Origin: a virus
Strand: one strand, 5' to 3'
Virus record (IMG/VR): IMGVR_UViG_3300008107_000023
Span: 1-64,000 of that record
Length of the DNA: 64,000 nucleotides
The notes beneath the pieces are model-generated. The model saw only the letters and a list, made by a program, of their open reading frames with translations, searched no databases and was not told where the DNA came from. The position numbers and the translations under genes were made by a program. This document shows positions 39,802 to 49,205 of this stretch, in pieces (position 1 is the stretch's first letter; every line of letters begins with the position of its first letter).

Positions 39802-41190
39802 ATGTTAAATCCATTTTTTCTTCAAGGTTCGGCAAGTGAGCAAGGTCTAATACAAGATCTCATAAATGAGCAACTAAGAATGTATGGTGTGGAAATATAC
39901 TATGTTCCCAGAAAATATATAACAAAAAAATCAATCATAAAGGAATTAATAGAATCAGAATTTACTAGTGCATATCCTTTGGAAGCTTATGTAAATACAT
40001 ATGACGGATATGGTGGACCAGGAACTTTATTGTCAAAATTTGGTGTCCAGCCAATTAATGAATTATCCCTCGTAATTTCAAAGGAAAGATTCGAATCTTA
40101 CATTACACCATTAATTAATGGTCAACCAAATATTGAACTTTCAACAAGACCTAAAGAAGGTGATTTAGTTTATTTTCCTTTAGGTGATAGATTATTTGAA
40201 ATAAAATTTGTAGAGCATGAAAAGCCATTCTACCAATTACAAAAAAATTATGTCTATGAATTAACTTGTGAACTGTTTATATACGAAGACGAAATTATCG
40301 ATACTGGCATAGAAGAATTAGATAATAATATTGTCGAATATGGACAGATTCAAACTTTATCTTTGGTTGGTGTAGGATCAACTCCTGTGGCAACTGCACA
40401 TATTGTTAATGGAGGACTAAGATCCATAACTGTGACTAATAGGGGAGAAGGTTATACAAGTGTTCCAATTGTGGCAATATCTTCAGCGGTTCCAGCTGCT
40501 CAGGGTGGTGTCAATGCAACTGGAATTGCAACAATGATAGGAAATATTGTAAATTGCAATGGATCTAAATCATTACGAGTTCAAGGTGTTGATATTATCA
40601 ATGCAGGTGCAGGATATACGGTAGCACCAAACGTTGTATTTGTTGGTGGTGGTGGAGTTGGAGCAGCTGCAACCACGACAATAGGAAATGGAATTGTTGG
40701 TATTGTGACCTTAGTTTCTGGTGGATCTGGATATTCTACTGCACCTACGGTTACTATAAGTGGACCAGTTGGTACAGGAGTTACAGCTAAAGCTATTGCA
40801 GTAATAGATTCTTCTGGAAAGATAACCTCAATAAGAATAAGAGACGGAGGTACTGGATATGCTTCAAATCCAACAATAACATTCTCCTCTCCAGATATGG
40901 TAGGGGTTGGAACTTATACATTTAATGAAGAAATAATTGGCAGTATTAGTGGAACTAAAGCGATAGTTAGGGAATGGAATTCTACTACATCTAAATTAAA
41001 AATTTCTAATGTTACTGGCACATTTAAACTGGGAGAATTGATAGTTGGGTCTACGAGCAATGCTTCATATAAGGTAAGCAATGCACCAATAGATGAATTT
41101 AGTGATCCATATGCACAGAATGAAGAAATAGAATCCGAATCAGATAATATTTTTGATTTTACTGAAACAAATCCTTTTGGAGAAGCATAA
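39802..41190 (+). CDS. gp14: Neck protein gp14 with inserted Gly-rich beta modules
   Basis: 462 residues against 256 in T4. Residues 1-165 match gp14 well: EQLRMYGVEIYYVPRKYI, YVNTYDGYGGPGTLLSKFG, KEGDLVYFPLGDRLFEIKFV. After the strand at about 170-185 comes a 200-residue insertion of NRGEGYTSVPIVAIS, GGSGYSTAPTVTISG and GGTGYASNPTITFSS modules. An acidic tail like the end of T4 gp14 follows. gp14 caps the head with gp13. The insertion could decorate the neck, whisker-like; that is inference. Confidence 0.93.
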   Translation: MLNPFFLQGSASEQGLIQDLINEQLRMYGVEIYYVPRKYITKKSIIKELIESEFTSAYPLEAYVNTYDGYGGPGTLLSKFGVQPINELSLVISKERFESYITPLINGQPNIELSTRPKEGDLVYFPLGDRLFEIKFVEHEKPFYQLQKNYVYELTCELFIYEDEIIDTGIEELDNNIVEYGQIQTLSLVGVGSTPVATAHIVNGGLRSITVTNRGEGYTSVPIVAISSAVPAAQGGVNATGIATMIGNIVNCNGSKSLRVQGVDIINAGAGYTVAPNVVFVGGGGVGAAATTTIGNGIVGIVTLVSGGSGYSTAPTVTISGPVGTGVTAKAIAVIDSSGKITSIRIRDGGTGYASNPTITFSSPDMVGVGTYTFNEEIIGSISGTKAIVREWNSTTSKLKISNVTGTFKLGELIVGSTSNASYKVSNAPIDEFSDPYAQNEEIESESDNIFDFTETNPFGEA

Positions 41191-41199
41191 TTTTATTAG

Positions 41200-41207
41200 T
41201 ATAAATA
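41200..41207 (+). promoter_or_regulatory. Late promoter TATAAATA before gp15
   Basis: An exact match to the T4 late consensus TATAAATA, 49 bases before the gp15 ATG. A leader hairpin AATGATT/AATCATT (41220-41226 and 41230-41236) follows it. Confidence 0.7.
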
Positions 41208-41256
41208 GGTTACAATTATAATGATTTCAAATCATTAATAAGTAAGAGAACAAAAA

Positions 41257-42261
41257 ATGTTTGAATATTTTTATCACGAGATTCTAAGAAAAACAATCAT
41301 CGGATTCGGATCAATATTTAACGAAATAAGAATAAAACATAAAAATGACCAAGATCAAACAGTAAGTTTGATTAAAGTACCTCTTGCATATGGTCCGACA
41401 CAAAAATTCTTAGCAAGGCTTGAGCAAGTTCCTGATCTAAACAAGCCAATACAAATTACCGTGCCAAGAATGTCATTTGAACTTAATGGCATATCATATG
41501 ATTCTGCAAGAAAAGTATCTACGGTTCAAACATTTTTAACAAGTTCCGCTTCAAATCAAAGTGATAAAAGAAAGGCATATATGCCAGTTCCATATAACTT
41601 GTATTTTGAATTGAGTATATTTACAAGATTAAACGATGATATGTTACAAATAGTGGAACAAATTTTACCATATTTTCAACCTTCATATAATTTGTCTATA
41701 GATTTAGTAGATGAAATTGGAGAAAAAAGGGATATTCCTATCGTATTCGAAGGAATTCAAATGCAAGATAATTATGAAGGCGATTACTCTTCAAGAAGGG
41801 TTTTGATCTATACGTTAAGATTTACTGCAAAAACTTATTTGTTTGGACCAGTTTCTACTTCAGTTTCTTCAGATATTATCAAAAAAGTTTCTATTGGATA
41901 TGTTGCAGGAGATACTACAAAAACTCCTACAAGAGAAATTACTTATGCGGTTGAACCTAGAGCAACACAGAGTTATACAAACAATAGTATAACCAATTTG
42001 TCCCAGGATATTACATCAGATCAAACTTCCATAAATGTTGAGAGTTCTTCTTCCATATCCGAAGGAGATTACATAACAATTGATCAAGAAGAGATGTATG
42101 TAAAATCTATTACTGGAAATACATTAAAAGTTGTACGTGGATCAGATTCAACAATTGCATCTCCACATGTTCTTGGATCTGTTATAAACAAAATTACTCA
42201 AGCAGATAATGCTTTAATTGAAGTTGGAGATGATTTTGGATTTAGCGATTCGATAGCATAA
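41257..42261 (+). CDS. gp15: Tail sheath stabiliser/completion protein gp15
   Basis: 334 residues (T4 gp15 has 272). It starts MFEYFYHEILRKTIIGFGSI, with LPYFQPSYNLSIDLVDE and a SRRVLIYTLRFTAKTYLFGP segment as in T4 gp15. The hexameric ring caps the tail tube and sheath and binds the neck. Its C-terminal ~90 residues (about 240-325: QDITSDQTSINVESSS, TIDQEEMYVKS, VVRGSDST) form an extra module of the same kind found in the giant and 834-residue proteins. T4 gp15 does not have it. Confidence 0.93.
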   Translation: MFEYFYHEILRKTIIGFGSIFNEIRIKHKNDQDQTVSLIKVPLAYGPTQKFLARLEQVPDLNKPIQITVPRMSFELNGISYDSARKVSTVQTFLTSSASNQSDKRKAYMPVPYNLYFELSIFTRLNDDMLQIVEQILPYFQPSYNLSIDLVDEIGEKRDIPIVFEGIQMQDNYEGDYSSRRVLIYTLRFTAKTYLFGPVSTSVSSDIIKKVSIGYVAGDTTKTPTREITYAVEPRATQSYTNNSITNLSQDITSDQTSINVESSSSISEGDYITIDQEEMYVKSITGNTLKVVRGSDSTIASPHVLGSVINKITQADNALIEVGDDFGFSDSIA

Positions 42262-42262
42262 A

Positions 42263-42712
42263 ATGAAAATGACAAAAAAATTTGAAGATTTAAATAATAC
42301 ATTCAACGTTTCGGACGAAATTGTACATGTTGATGTAGAAGTTGATAATTCAATACAAATTGATAAGGAAAAGAAGATAGAATCCTTTTCCAATGATGTA
42401 AAAAAAGATTATGAATATACTAGAGGAAATTTGTATTCTATTATTGAAAAAGGACAAGAAGCAATAAATGGAATTTTAGAATTAGCTCAAGAAACTGAAC
42501 AAGCACGAGCATATGAAGTTGCTGGTCAATTGATAAAAAATGTTGCGGACGCAACAGACAAATTAATGGATTTGCAAAAGAAATTAAAAGATATAGAACA
42601 GGTTAAACAACCAAATGGACCAACAAATGTCACAAACGCATTGTTTGTTGGATCTACCGCAGAGTTATCAAAGTTGTTAAAGAAAAGATCCAAAGAAGAT
42701 GATGATAAATAA
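42263..42712 (+). CDS. gp16: Terminase small subunit gp16
   Basis: 149 residues (T4 gp16 has 164). The core DYEYTRGNLYSIIEKGQEAI, a long central helix pair and the ending VTNALFVGSTAELSKLL match the T4 gp16 family, which recognises phage DNA and stimulates the gp17 packaging motor. ATG at 42263 is used; ATG at 42269 is also possible. gp17 does not follow directly, since fibre genes intervene, as in several cyanophages. Confidence 0.92.
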   Translation: MKMTKKFEDLNNTFNVSDEIVHVDVEVDNSIQIDKEKKIESFSNDVKKDYEYTRGNLYSIIEKGQEAINGILELAQETEQARAYEVAGQLIKNVADATDKLMDLQKKLKDIEQVKQPNGPTNVTNALFVGSTAELSKLLKKRSKEDDDK

Positions 42713-42724
42713 TTAAAAAAACAA

Positions 42725-43060
42725 ATGGCAGTACCAGCAGTCAATATTACAATAGAAAAAGGTGTTGACTTTGAAAATTCATTCACAATATCAAATCCAG
42801 ACGGATCTGCATTCAATTTATCTGGATATACTGCCGTGGCAAAAATAAAAAAATTTCCTTCATCAACAATTTCAAAGTCCTTTTCAGTTTCTATTACACC
42901 TGCAATTGGTAAAATACTCATATCCATGGGCAGTACAATAACTAGCGAGTTATCTGAGGGAAGAAACTATTATGATATTGTAATTATATCTACTGGATAT
43001 GGACAAAAAACAAGAGTTATTGAAGGAATGGCCCTAGTATCACCAACGGTATCTGCATAA
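42725..43060 (+). CDS. Small beta-sandwich virion-type protein, 111 aa
   Basis: 111 residues, all beta by appearance (NITIEKGVDFENSFTISNPD, then NLSGYTAVAKIKK, ending MALVSPTVSA). This pattern recurs in small proteins next to cyanophage fibre genes and in BppU-like N-terminal domains. It is likely a fibre-associated or fibre-attachment protein (inference). The stop overlaps the next ATG by one base (TAATG). Confidence 0.78.
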   Translation: MAVPAVNITIEKGVDFENSFTISNPDGSAFNLSGYTAVAKIKKFPSSTISKSFSVSITPAIGKILISMGSTITSELSEGRNYYDIVIISTGYGQKTRVIEGMALVSPTVSA

Positions 43061-43392
43061 TGACTATAGGAAGCATGTCATATAATGTAAAATTTAATAA
43101 AACATCCGGGTTTAAGGTAACCAGAGAAAAAGCCATGGCTTCAAATTACTTTCAGGAATTGTTGGATGTATCTTTTCCAGGAATATCTAAGGACAATCCA
43201 AATTCAAACAAAAATAGTTATGTAGTAGTATATGATAGTGTATTGAATAAATTTACAATTGTTGACCCCGATGGAGTTCTTTCTGCAGCTTCAACTACAG
43301 CAAGTGTGCAACCCGGTTTACCAGAAGATTTCTTAAACACTTTAGATGCAGATCTCGATAATCGCATTGATGTAGATGGTGGAGTATTCTAG
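43060..43392 (+). CDS. Small hypothetical protein, 110 aa
   Basis: 110 residues. Residues 20-60 are helical (KAMASNYFQELLDVSFPGI). The middle carries VVVYDSVLNKFTIVDPDG, a strand-loop-strand seen in small cyanophage structural proteins. The C-terminus has DADLDNRIDVDGG, an acidic loop like a Ca-binding stretch. It is coupled to its upstream neighbour by TAATG and precedes the first fibre. The function is unknown. Confidence 0.75.
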   Translation: MTIGSMSYNVKFNKTSGFKVTREKAMASNYFQELLDVSFPGISKDNPNSNKNSYVVVYDSVLNKFTIVDPDGVLSAASTTASVQPGLPEDFLNTLDADLDNRIDVDGGVF

Positions 43393-43394
43393 TC

Positions 43395-43402
43395 AATAAA
43401 TA
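43395..43402 (+). promoter_or_regulatory. Late promoter AATAAATA before fibre gene 1
   Basis: AATAAATA lies 18 bases before the ATG at 43421, just after the preceding stop. Confidence 0.6.
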
Positions 43403-43420
43403 TTTAAAAGATAGAATAAT

Positions 43421-46400
43421 ATGGCCTCATCACTACTTCGGTTTAAAAGGGGCAATGCTGGGATTGGTGGCACAGTTCCCGCATTAAAGCCCGGTGAACC
43501 AGCTTTCTCTCTTAATAACTTTGATCTTTTTGTAGGTTTTAATACCACTGTATCTGGAAATAAATTCTTTGGATCTCATAGATATTGGACAAGAGAAGAC
43601 GAAAGCACACGCGGCAGTGGAATTAATCTTGTAGAGGCTTCAACAAACGGTTCAAATTACATAACTCTCGCTGCACCTTCTGCTGTTGGTTCTGCAGTAA
43701 CATATTATTTTCCAGCTGATCAAGGAACAGCAAATAGCGTTTTACTTAATGATGGAAGCGGATCATTATCTTGGGTAACAAATATTCCAATTTTAAGTGG
43801 AATTGTAACATTCACAAATCCAGCAGATTCTTATAGCAAAGATACTGGAGCTGTAATAATTGAGGGTGGATTGGGTGTAGAGAAAAGTGTAAATATAGGC
43901 ACAAATTTAAATGTAGGTAATAATTTTACTGTTGCTGGAATAGGAACTATTCCATTATTTAATAGTGAATATTCAACAATTCAACATGTAAGAGGATTAA
44001 ATTTAAATTATTCTGGTATTGGCACTATTGCTTCATTTAACTCAACATATTCAAACATTAATACAGGTATTGTAACTAATTTAAGTGGAACTTATATAAG
44101 TTATAGTGGAATTGGTACTATAGAAACTTTATATTCTACAGTTTCAAATGTTTCCACTTTATACAACACAAATTTATTTGTAAATACTGGTATCATAACT
44201 ACATTAACTGGTACTAATTTAAATTATTCTGGTGTAGGTACAATTTCAAATGTTAGAGGTACCAATTTAAATTATTCTGGAATAGGAACGGTTCAAGGTT
44301 CGTTTAATGTTGGTGTTGGCGGAACCATAATTTCTGCGTCTTCAAATGGATTTGTAGGAATTTCTACAAATAATCCAAGCGATTCTATAACTTTATATAA
44401 AGACACAAGAATTGCAAGTTATGGATCCGTTGCAAAATTAAGCGTAGGTCGAATAACTGATGGATCAGATTCGATTCCTGGAAGTTTATTTTATCCAGAA
44501 TCGGGCACAGTAATTACAAATTCCACAACTGGTGGTTACTATTTAAATAATGTAGGTTCACCATCTTGGTATGTTGATTACAATGGAAATCAATACAATA
44601 AAGGATTTGTTAGAGTTGGTCCATCAACATCTATAACTAATATAAGATTAGATCCTAATGGAAATATTTCTGCTACAGGAATACTGACAGCATTTTCTGT
44701 AAGCATTGGATCTACTCAGGTAATTAGTAACGAAAGACAATTACAAAATATATTATCTTTAGATGCTATTACAATCAATACAATTGAAACGGCAGTTTCA
44801 AATGCACCAAATACATTTACTGATTTAAAAATAAGTGGAATATCTACATTTATTGGAATAGCAACTTTTGCTTCTGGAATACATGTAGTTTCGGGTATAT
44901 CCACATTAGGTGTAGTTACAGCTACAGATTTGACATTAGTGAATCTCAAAGTAAGTGGATTGGGGACAATCACAACTTTAGATAGCACAACTTCAAATAT
45001 AACCAATGCAAATATTGTAAGCGGAGTAGTCACAACTTTATCTGGTACCACAGCGACGTATAATACTGGTAACTTAACCACATTAAATGCCACTACAGGC
45101 AATATTGTTACTGGTGTGGTTACTACCATATCAGGAACTACCGCAAACTATAATACCGGTAATTTTACAACCGGTAACATTGTCACTGGAGTAGTCACAA
45201 CACTATCAGGAACTACCGCAAACTATAATACTGGTAACTTAACTACATTAAATGCCACTACCGGTAACATTGTCACTGGAGTAGTCACAACACTATCAGG
45301 AACTACGGCAACATATAATACTGGTAACTTAACTACATTAAATGCAACTACTGGCAACATTGTTACTGGTGTAGTTACAACTTTATCTGGTACCACAGCG
45401 ACCTATAATACCGGCAATCTAACTACACTAAATGCCACTACAGGTAATATTGTCACTGGCGTAGTTACCACAATATCAGGAACTACCGCAAACTATAATA
45501 CCGGCAATCTAACCACATTAAATGCCACTACAGGCAATATTGTTACTGGTGTAGTTACAACTTTATCTGGCACCACGGCGACCTATAATACAGGCAATTT
45601 TACAACCGGTAATATTGTTACTGGTGTGGTTACTACAATATCAGGAACTACAGCTACTTACACAAATTCAAATATTACAAATCTGAATGTTTCTGGAATT
45701 ACTACAGTCACAACTCTTACTGGTACTAATTTAAATTATTCTGGAATAGCAACTTTACCAACTATTGATGGTACAACAGCAGACTTTGTTAATCTATATT
45801 CAAATACTGGCATAGTAACTACATTAAGAGGAACTAATTTAAATTATTCTGGTGTAGGAACTGTATCAAACTTGGTAGGTACCAATTTAAATTATTCTGG
45901 TGTGGGCACAATTCCAACTCTTACTGGTACTAATTTAAATTATTCTGGAATAGCAACTTTACCAACTATTGATGGTACAACAGCAGACTTTACGACTGTT
46001 TACTCTAACGTTGGAATTGTAACTACATTAACTGGTACCAATTTAAATTATTCTGGTGTAGGAACTGTATCAAACTTGGTAGGTACCAATTTAAATTATT
46101 CTGGTGTAGGAACTGTAGCAAACTTGGTAGGTACTAATTTAAATTATTCAGGAATAGCAACTTTACCAACTATTGATGGTACAACTGCCGATTTTACAAC
46201 TGTCTATTCTAATGTTGGAATCATAACAACATTAACTGGTACTAATTTAAATTATTCGGGAATAGCAACTTTACCAACTATTGATGGAACAACAGCAGAC
46301 TTTGTTAATCTATATTCCAATATTGGTATTGTAACTACATTAAGAGGAACTAATTACAGTTTTATTGGTGTAGGTACAATTTCTACACTAAATGGTACAA

Positions 46401-47377
46401 CTTTAAATTTTGACTTAGGAAACATTTATGCCGCAACTGGAGACAATTTACTATACACTGGCGTAAGTACGATTTCAAATATTAGAGGATCTAATCTAAA
46501 TTATTCTGGAATTGGGACAATAGAAACTCTAACTGGGACTACTTTAAATTATACAGTTGCAGATATTACATCACTAAGAGGAACTAATTTAAATTATTCC
46601 GGAATTTCTACTGCAACTAACTTAAGTGGAACGACTTTAAATTATACAGTTGCAGATATTACATCACTAAGAGGAACCAATTTAAATTATACTGGAGTTT
46701 CTACAGCAACCAACTTAAGTGGAACGACTTTAAATTATACAAATTCAACCATTACAAATGCAACTGCAACAAATTTAAATGTAAGTGGAATTGCAACGGT
46801 TCAAAATCTATTCAGTACTGTAGGAGTTGTAACTAATCTATCTGGAACAAATATATCTTATAGTGGAATAGGCACCTTTGGAGAGGTAAGATCTCAATAT
46901 CTAAAAGCCAGTGATGGAACTTCTGCAATTAGCATATCCAATTCTACAGGAAATGTACAAACCACTTCAGACCTTACTGTTAGTGGAAATCTATACGTTA
47001 ATGGTTCAACTACTCAAGTAAATACAACATCAATCACAGTAGAGGACCGCACAATTGAACTTGGGGTAGTTGATGGATCTGCTCCATCCACAACTACTAC
47101 TTGGGATTTGGGGATTTTATTCAACTATTATCAAACTTCATCTAAAAAGTCAGCATTTATTTGGGAACAAACAGATTCTAGATTTAAATTTGGATCTCAA
47201 ATATCAGAAAGTGTTGGAGTTGGAACAACAAGTCCACAAATAACAGTTTCCTCCTATGCACCAATAGAGGTTTCTACTATATGGATTAATGATTGTGCTG
47301 GACAATCAGCAATAATAAATTGTTCAGGCACAGAAAGATTATTAGAAAATATTACAGTTGACTGCGGAACTTACTAA
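43421..47377 (+). CDS. Tail fibre protein 1 with repetitive shaft
   Basis: 1318 residues. The N-terminus (LLRFKRGNAGIGGTVPALKP, then GEPAFSLNNFDLFVG) is the virion-attachment type of cyanophage fibres. A shaft of GTNLNYSGIGTI-like units of about 16 residues (about 180-285 and 760-1150) is split by eight tandem NIVTGVVTTLSGTTA-type units of 30 or 25 residues (about 530-760). The C-terminal ~170 residues (NLYVNGSTTQVNTTSITVED) form a non-repetitive tip. It lacks an S74 domain. Probably a trimeric beta-structured fibre for host binding. Confidence 0.88.
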   Translation: MASSLLRFKRGNAGIGGTVPALKPGEPAFSLNNFDLFVGFNTTVSGNKFFGSHRYWTREDESTRGSGINLVEASTNGSNYITLAAPSAVGSAVTYYFPADQGTANSVLLNDGSGSLSWVTNIPILSGIVTFTNPADSYSKDTGAVIIEGGLGVEKSVNIGTNLNVGNNFTVAGIGTIPLFNSEYSTIQHVRGLNLNYSGIGTIASFNSTYSNINTGIVTNLSGTYISYSGIGTIETLYSTVSNVSTLYNTNLFVNTGIITTLTGTNLNYSGVGTISNVRGTNLNYSGIGTVQGSFNVGVGGTIISASSNGFVGISTNNPSDSITLYKDTRIASYGSVAKLSVGRITDGSDSIPGSLFYPESGTVITNSTTGGYYLNNVGSPSWYVDYNGNQYNKGFVRVGPSTSITNIRLDPNGNISATGILTAFSVSIGSTQVISNERQLQNILSLDAITINTIETAVSNAPNTFTDLKISGISTFIGIATFASGIHVVSGISTLGVVTATDLTLVNLKVSGLGTITTLDSTTSNITNANIVSGVVTTLSGTTATYNTGNLTTLNATTGNIVTGVVTTISGTTANYNTGNFTTGNIVTGVVTTLSGTTANYNTGNLTTLNATTGNIVTGVVTTLSGTTATYNTGNLTTLNATTGNIVTGVVTTLSGTTATYNTGNLTTLNATTGNIVTGVVTTISGTTANYNTGNLTTLNATTGNIVTGVVTTLSGTTATYNTGNFTTGNIVTGVVTTISGTTATYTNSNITNLNVSGITTVTTLTGTNLNYSGIATLPTIDGTTADFVNLYSNTGIVTTLRGTNLNYSGVGTVSNLVGTNLNYSGVGTIPTLTGTNLNYSGIATLPTIDGTTADFTTVYSNVGIVTTLTGTNLNYSGVGTVSNLVGTNLNYSGVGTVANLVGTNLNYSGIATLPTIDGTTADFTTVYSNVGIITTLTGTNLNYSGIATLPTIDGTTADFVNLYSNIGIVTTLRGTNYSFIGVGTISTLNGTTLNFDLGNIYAATGDNLLYTGVSTISNIRGSNLNYSGIGTIETLTGTTLNYTVADITSLRGTNLNYSGISTATNLSGTTLNYTVADITSLRGTNLNYTGVSTATNLSGTTLNYTNSTITNATATNLNVSGIATVQNLFSTVGVVTNLSGTNISYSGIGTFGEVRSQYLKASDGTSAISISNSTGNVQTTSDLTVSGNLYVNGSTTQVNTTSITVEDRTIELGVVDGSAPSTTTTWDLGILFNYYQTSSKKSAFIWEQTDSRFKFGSQISESVGVGTTSPQITVSSYAPIEVSTIWINDCAGQSAIINCSGTERLLENITVDCGTY
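45011..45697 (+). repeat. Tandem 90-bp (30-codon) repeats in fibre gene 1
   Basis: Eight units encode NIVTGVVTTLSGTTA...GNLTTLNATTG. Six are about 90 bases and two are 75 bases, lacking LNATT. Copies differ mainly at third codon positions (GGT/GGC, ACC/ACA), so the protein repeat is kept while the DNA has drifted. Units alternate TTL/TTI and TAT/TAN. Confidence 0.9.
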
Positions 47378-47378
47378 T

Positions 47379-47564
47379 ATGAATGAAAATGACCTGAAAG
47401 AAGTTATTAATGTTTATCAACAAAAAACTTTTGAACTTTTGACTAAAAACGTTGTTTTAGAGGCACAGATAAATCAATTAAAAACTATTATAGAAAGTAT
47501 AACGGAAGAAAATAGGGCTTTAAAATCTTTAATTGAAGATTCTCAGCAGACTGAAGATTATTGA
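47379..47564 (+). CDS. Small coiled-coil protein, 61 aa
   Basis: The ATG at 47379 (MNENDLKEVINVYQQKTFEL), one base after the fibre stop, is preferred to 47358, which lies inside the fibre gene. The 61-residue product is one long coiled coil with LeuIle heptads. Similar short proteins sit beside cyanophage fibre genes (memory). It could be a fibre assembly chaperone, but this is inference. Confidence 0.75.
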   Translation: MNENDLKEVINVYQQKTFELLTKNVVLEAQINQLKTIIESITEENRALKSLIEDSQQTEDY

Positions 47565-47570
47565 TAAATA
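47563..47570 (+). promoter_or_regulatory. Late promoter GATAAATA
   Basis: GATAAATA overlaps the upstream stop and lies 51 bases before the ATG at 47622. Confidence 0.5.
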
Positions 47571-47621
47571 TATAAAAGTTCATTTATACTGAACTTTGAG
47601 GTATATACCGATTTGCATTAA

Positions 47622-49202
47622 ATGGCATCCCCTATAATTAGAATTAAAAGATCCGCAGTTCCCGGTAAATCACCGCAGATAAGTGATTTGCCTTTGGGAG
47701 AACTTGGACTTAATACATATGATGCAGAGTTATATGCCCGCAGAGAAAGAACAGGAATTGGCACCGATATTGTAAGACTTGGTGCTGGAGCAACAGTTAC
47801 TAATATTCTTTATGTCACACAAGACGGAAGCGATACAAACACAGGAAAAAAACTTGGAGACGCGAAAAGAACAATCGGAGCAGCACTCACAGCAGCAACA
47901 ACAGGAACAGTTATTAAAGTTAGTGCTGGATCTTATCTAGAGAATAACCCTCTTTCAATTCCAGAACAAGTATCAATAATTGGAGATAGTTTAAGAGAAG
48001 TATCAGTATCTCCACAAAATGCAACTTCTGATTTATTTTATGTGACAAATGGAAACTATGTTGCAGAGATGTCTTATACAGGCACTCTAAATTCTGGAAA
48101 AGCAATATTTGCATTTAATCCAGTAGGTGCAGGAACAATTACACAATCACCATATATTCAAAATTGTACTAATTTCATTCCAAATAGCATTGGAATGAAA
48201 ATTGATGGAAATCATGCAAGTGGCAATTTAAAATCAATGGTCCTTGATAGCTATACTCAGTACAATCAAGGTGGAATAGGTGTCTCTATTACTAACAGTG
48301 GTTATGCACAATTAGTTTCTCTATTCACTATTTGTAACGATATTGCAGTCTATTGTGGATCGGGTGGAGCATGTGATCTGACAAACTCAAACTCTTCGTT
48401 TGGGAACTATGCATTGGTTGCAGATGGAGTAAGTTCTACTCAATTTACTGGTATTGTAACTTCATATGCATCCGCAAACAGCAATGAATTTGTTATTTCA
48501 GGACTTAGTAATACGAGACCATATGATGGTCAAGTAGTTTATTTCGATAAATTGTACAGTACCGTCGAAAAAGTTACTGTTTCGGCAGGTGGTACAGGTT
48601 ATACTTCTGCACCAACAGTAACAATTTCTCCACCATCAACTTCTTGGGGAATACAAGCACAGGCAGTAGCAGAAATTGATAATGGTAGTGTTATTAATAT
48701 TCAAGTCGTCTCCAGTGGCAGAGGATATGAATCTGTTCCAACGATAACAATATCTTCACCAGATGTTGGGATCAATACCGCAACAGCAATTGCATCTATA
48801 TTACCGACGTATTATGTGATCGAAAGTTCCACGCCAATTTCTTCAGGAATTTCGACAATTACATTAAGTGATAATGTTCCATATTCTGTTGGTGTTGGAT
48901 CAACAGTCCCATTCTTTAAACAAAGTAGAATATTGGCTTCTGGTCACTCATTTGAATATGTAGGTTCTGGCATAACAATTTCTAGTGCTCTTCCTTCAGC
49001 AGGAGGAATACCAATACAAGAAAATGAAACAGATGCGAGAAATGGTGGATTAGTTGTATACACGTCTACTGATCAGTCTGGAAACTTTAGAATAGGTGAT
49101 GGGGTTACGGTAAATCAACAAACCGGAACAATATCAGGAAACTTCTATTCAAAGAGTTTATTTACTACAATGACTCCATTTATTTTAGCACTAGGAGGAT
49201 AA
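47622..49202 (+). CDS. Fibre/spike protein with right-handed beta-helix-like domain
   Basis: 526 residues. The attachment-type N-terminus (RIKRSAVPGKSPQISDLPLG, then ELGLNTYDAELYARR) is followed by LYVTQDGSDTNTGKKLGDAK (about 65-84) and VIKVSAGSYLENNPLSIPEQ, the start of a pectate-lyase-like beta-helix as in many phage spikes. Two GGTGYTSAPTVTIS-type modules lie at about 325-385. A conserved end has DQSGNFRIGDGVTVNQQTGT (about 485-505). No polysaccharide-cleaving residues could be identified. A similar helix segment occurs inside fibre 2. Confidence 0.82.
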   Translation: MASPIIRIKRSAVPGKSPQISDLPLGELGLNTYDAELYARRERTGIGTDIVRLGAGATVTNILYVTQDGSDTNTGKKLGDAKRTIGAALTAATTGTVIKVSAGSYLENNPLSIPEQVSIIGDSLREVSVSPQNATSDLFYVTNGNYVAEMSYTGTLNSGKAIFAFNPVGAGTITQSPYIQNCTNFIPNSIGMKIDGNHASGNLKSMVLDSYTQYNQGGIGVSITNSGYAQLVSLFTICNDIAVYCGSGGACDLTNSNSSFGNYALVADGVSSTQFTGIVTSYASANSNEFVISGLSNTRPYDGQVVYFDKLYSTVEKVTVSAGGTGYTSAPTVTISPPSTSWGIQAQAVAEIDNGSVINIQVVSSGRGYESVPTITISSPDVGINTATAIASILPTYYVIESSTPISSGISTITLSDNVPYSVGVGSTVPFFKQSRILASGHSFEYVGSGITISSALPSAGGIPIQENETDARNGGLVVYTSTDQSGNFRIGDGVTVNQQTGTISGNFYSKSLFTTMTPFILALGG

Positions 49203-49205
49203 AAA

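Noticed and set aside
44716-45129. 137-codon - strand frame in fibre gene 1
   Set aside because: It is the reverse reading of the low-complexity repeat shaft; it contains only Val/Ile/Thr-rich text.
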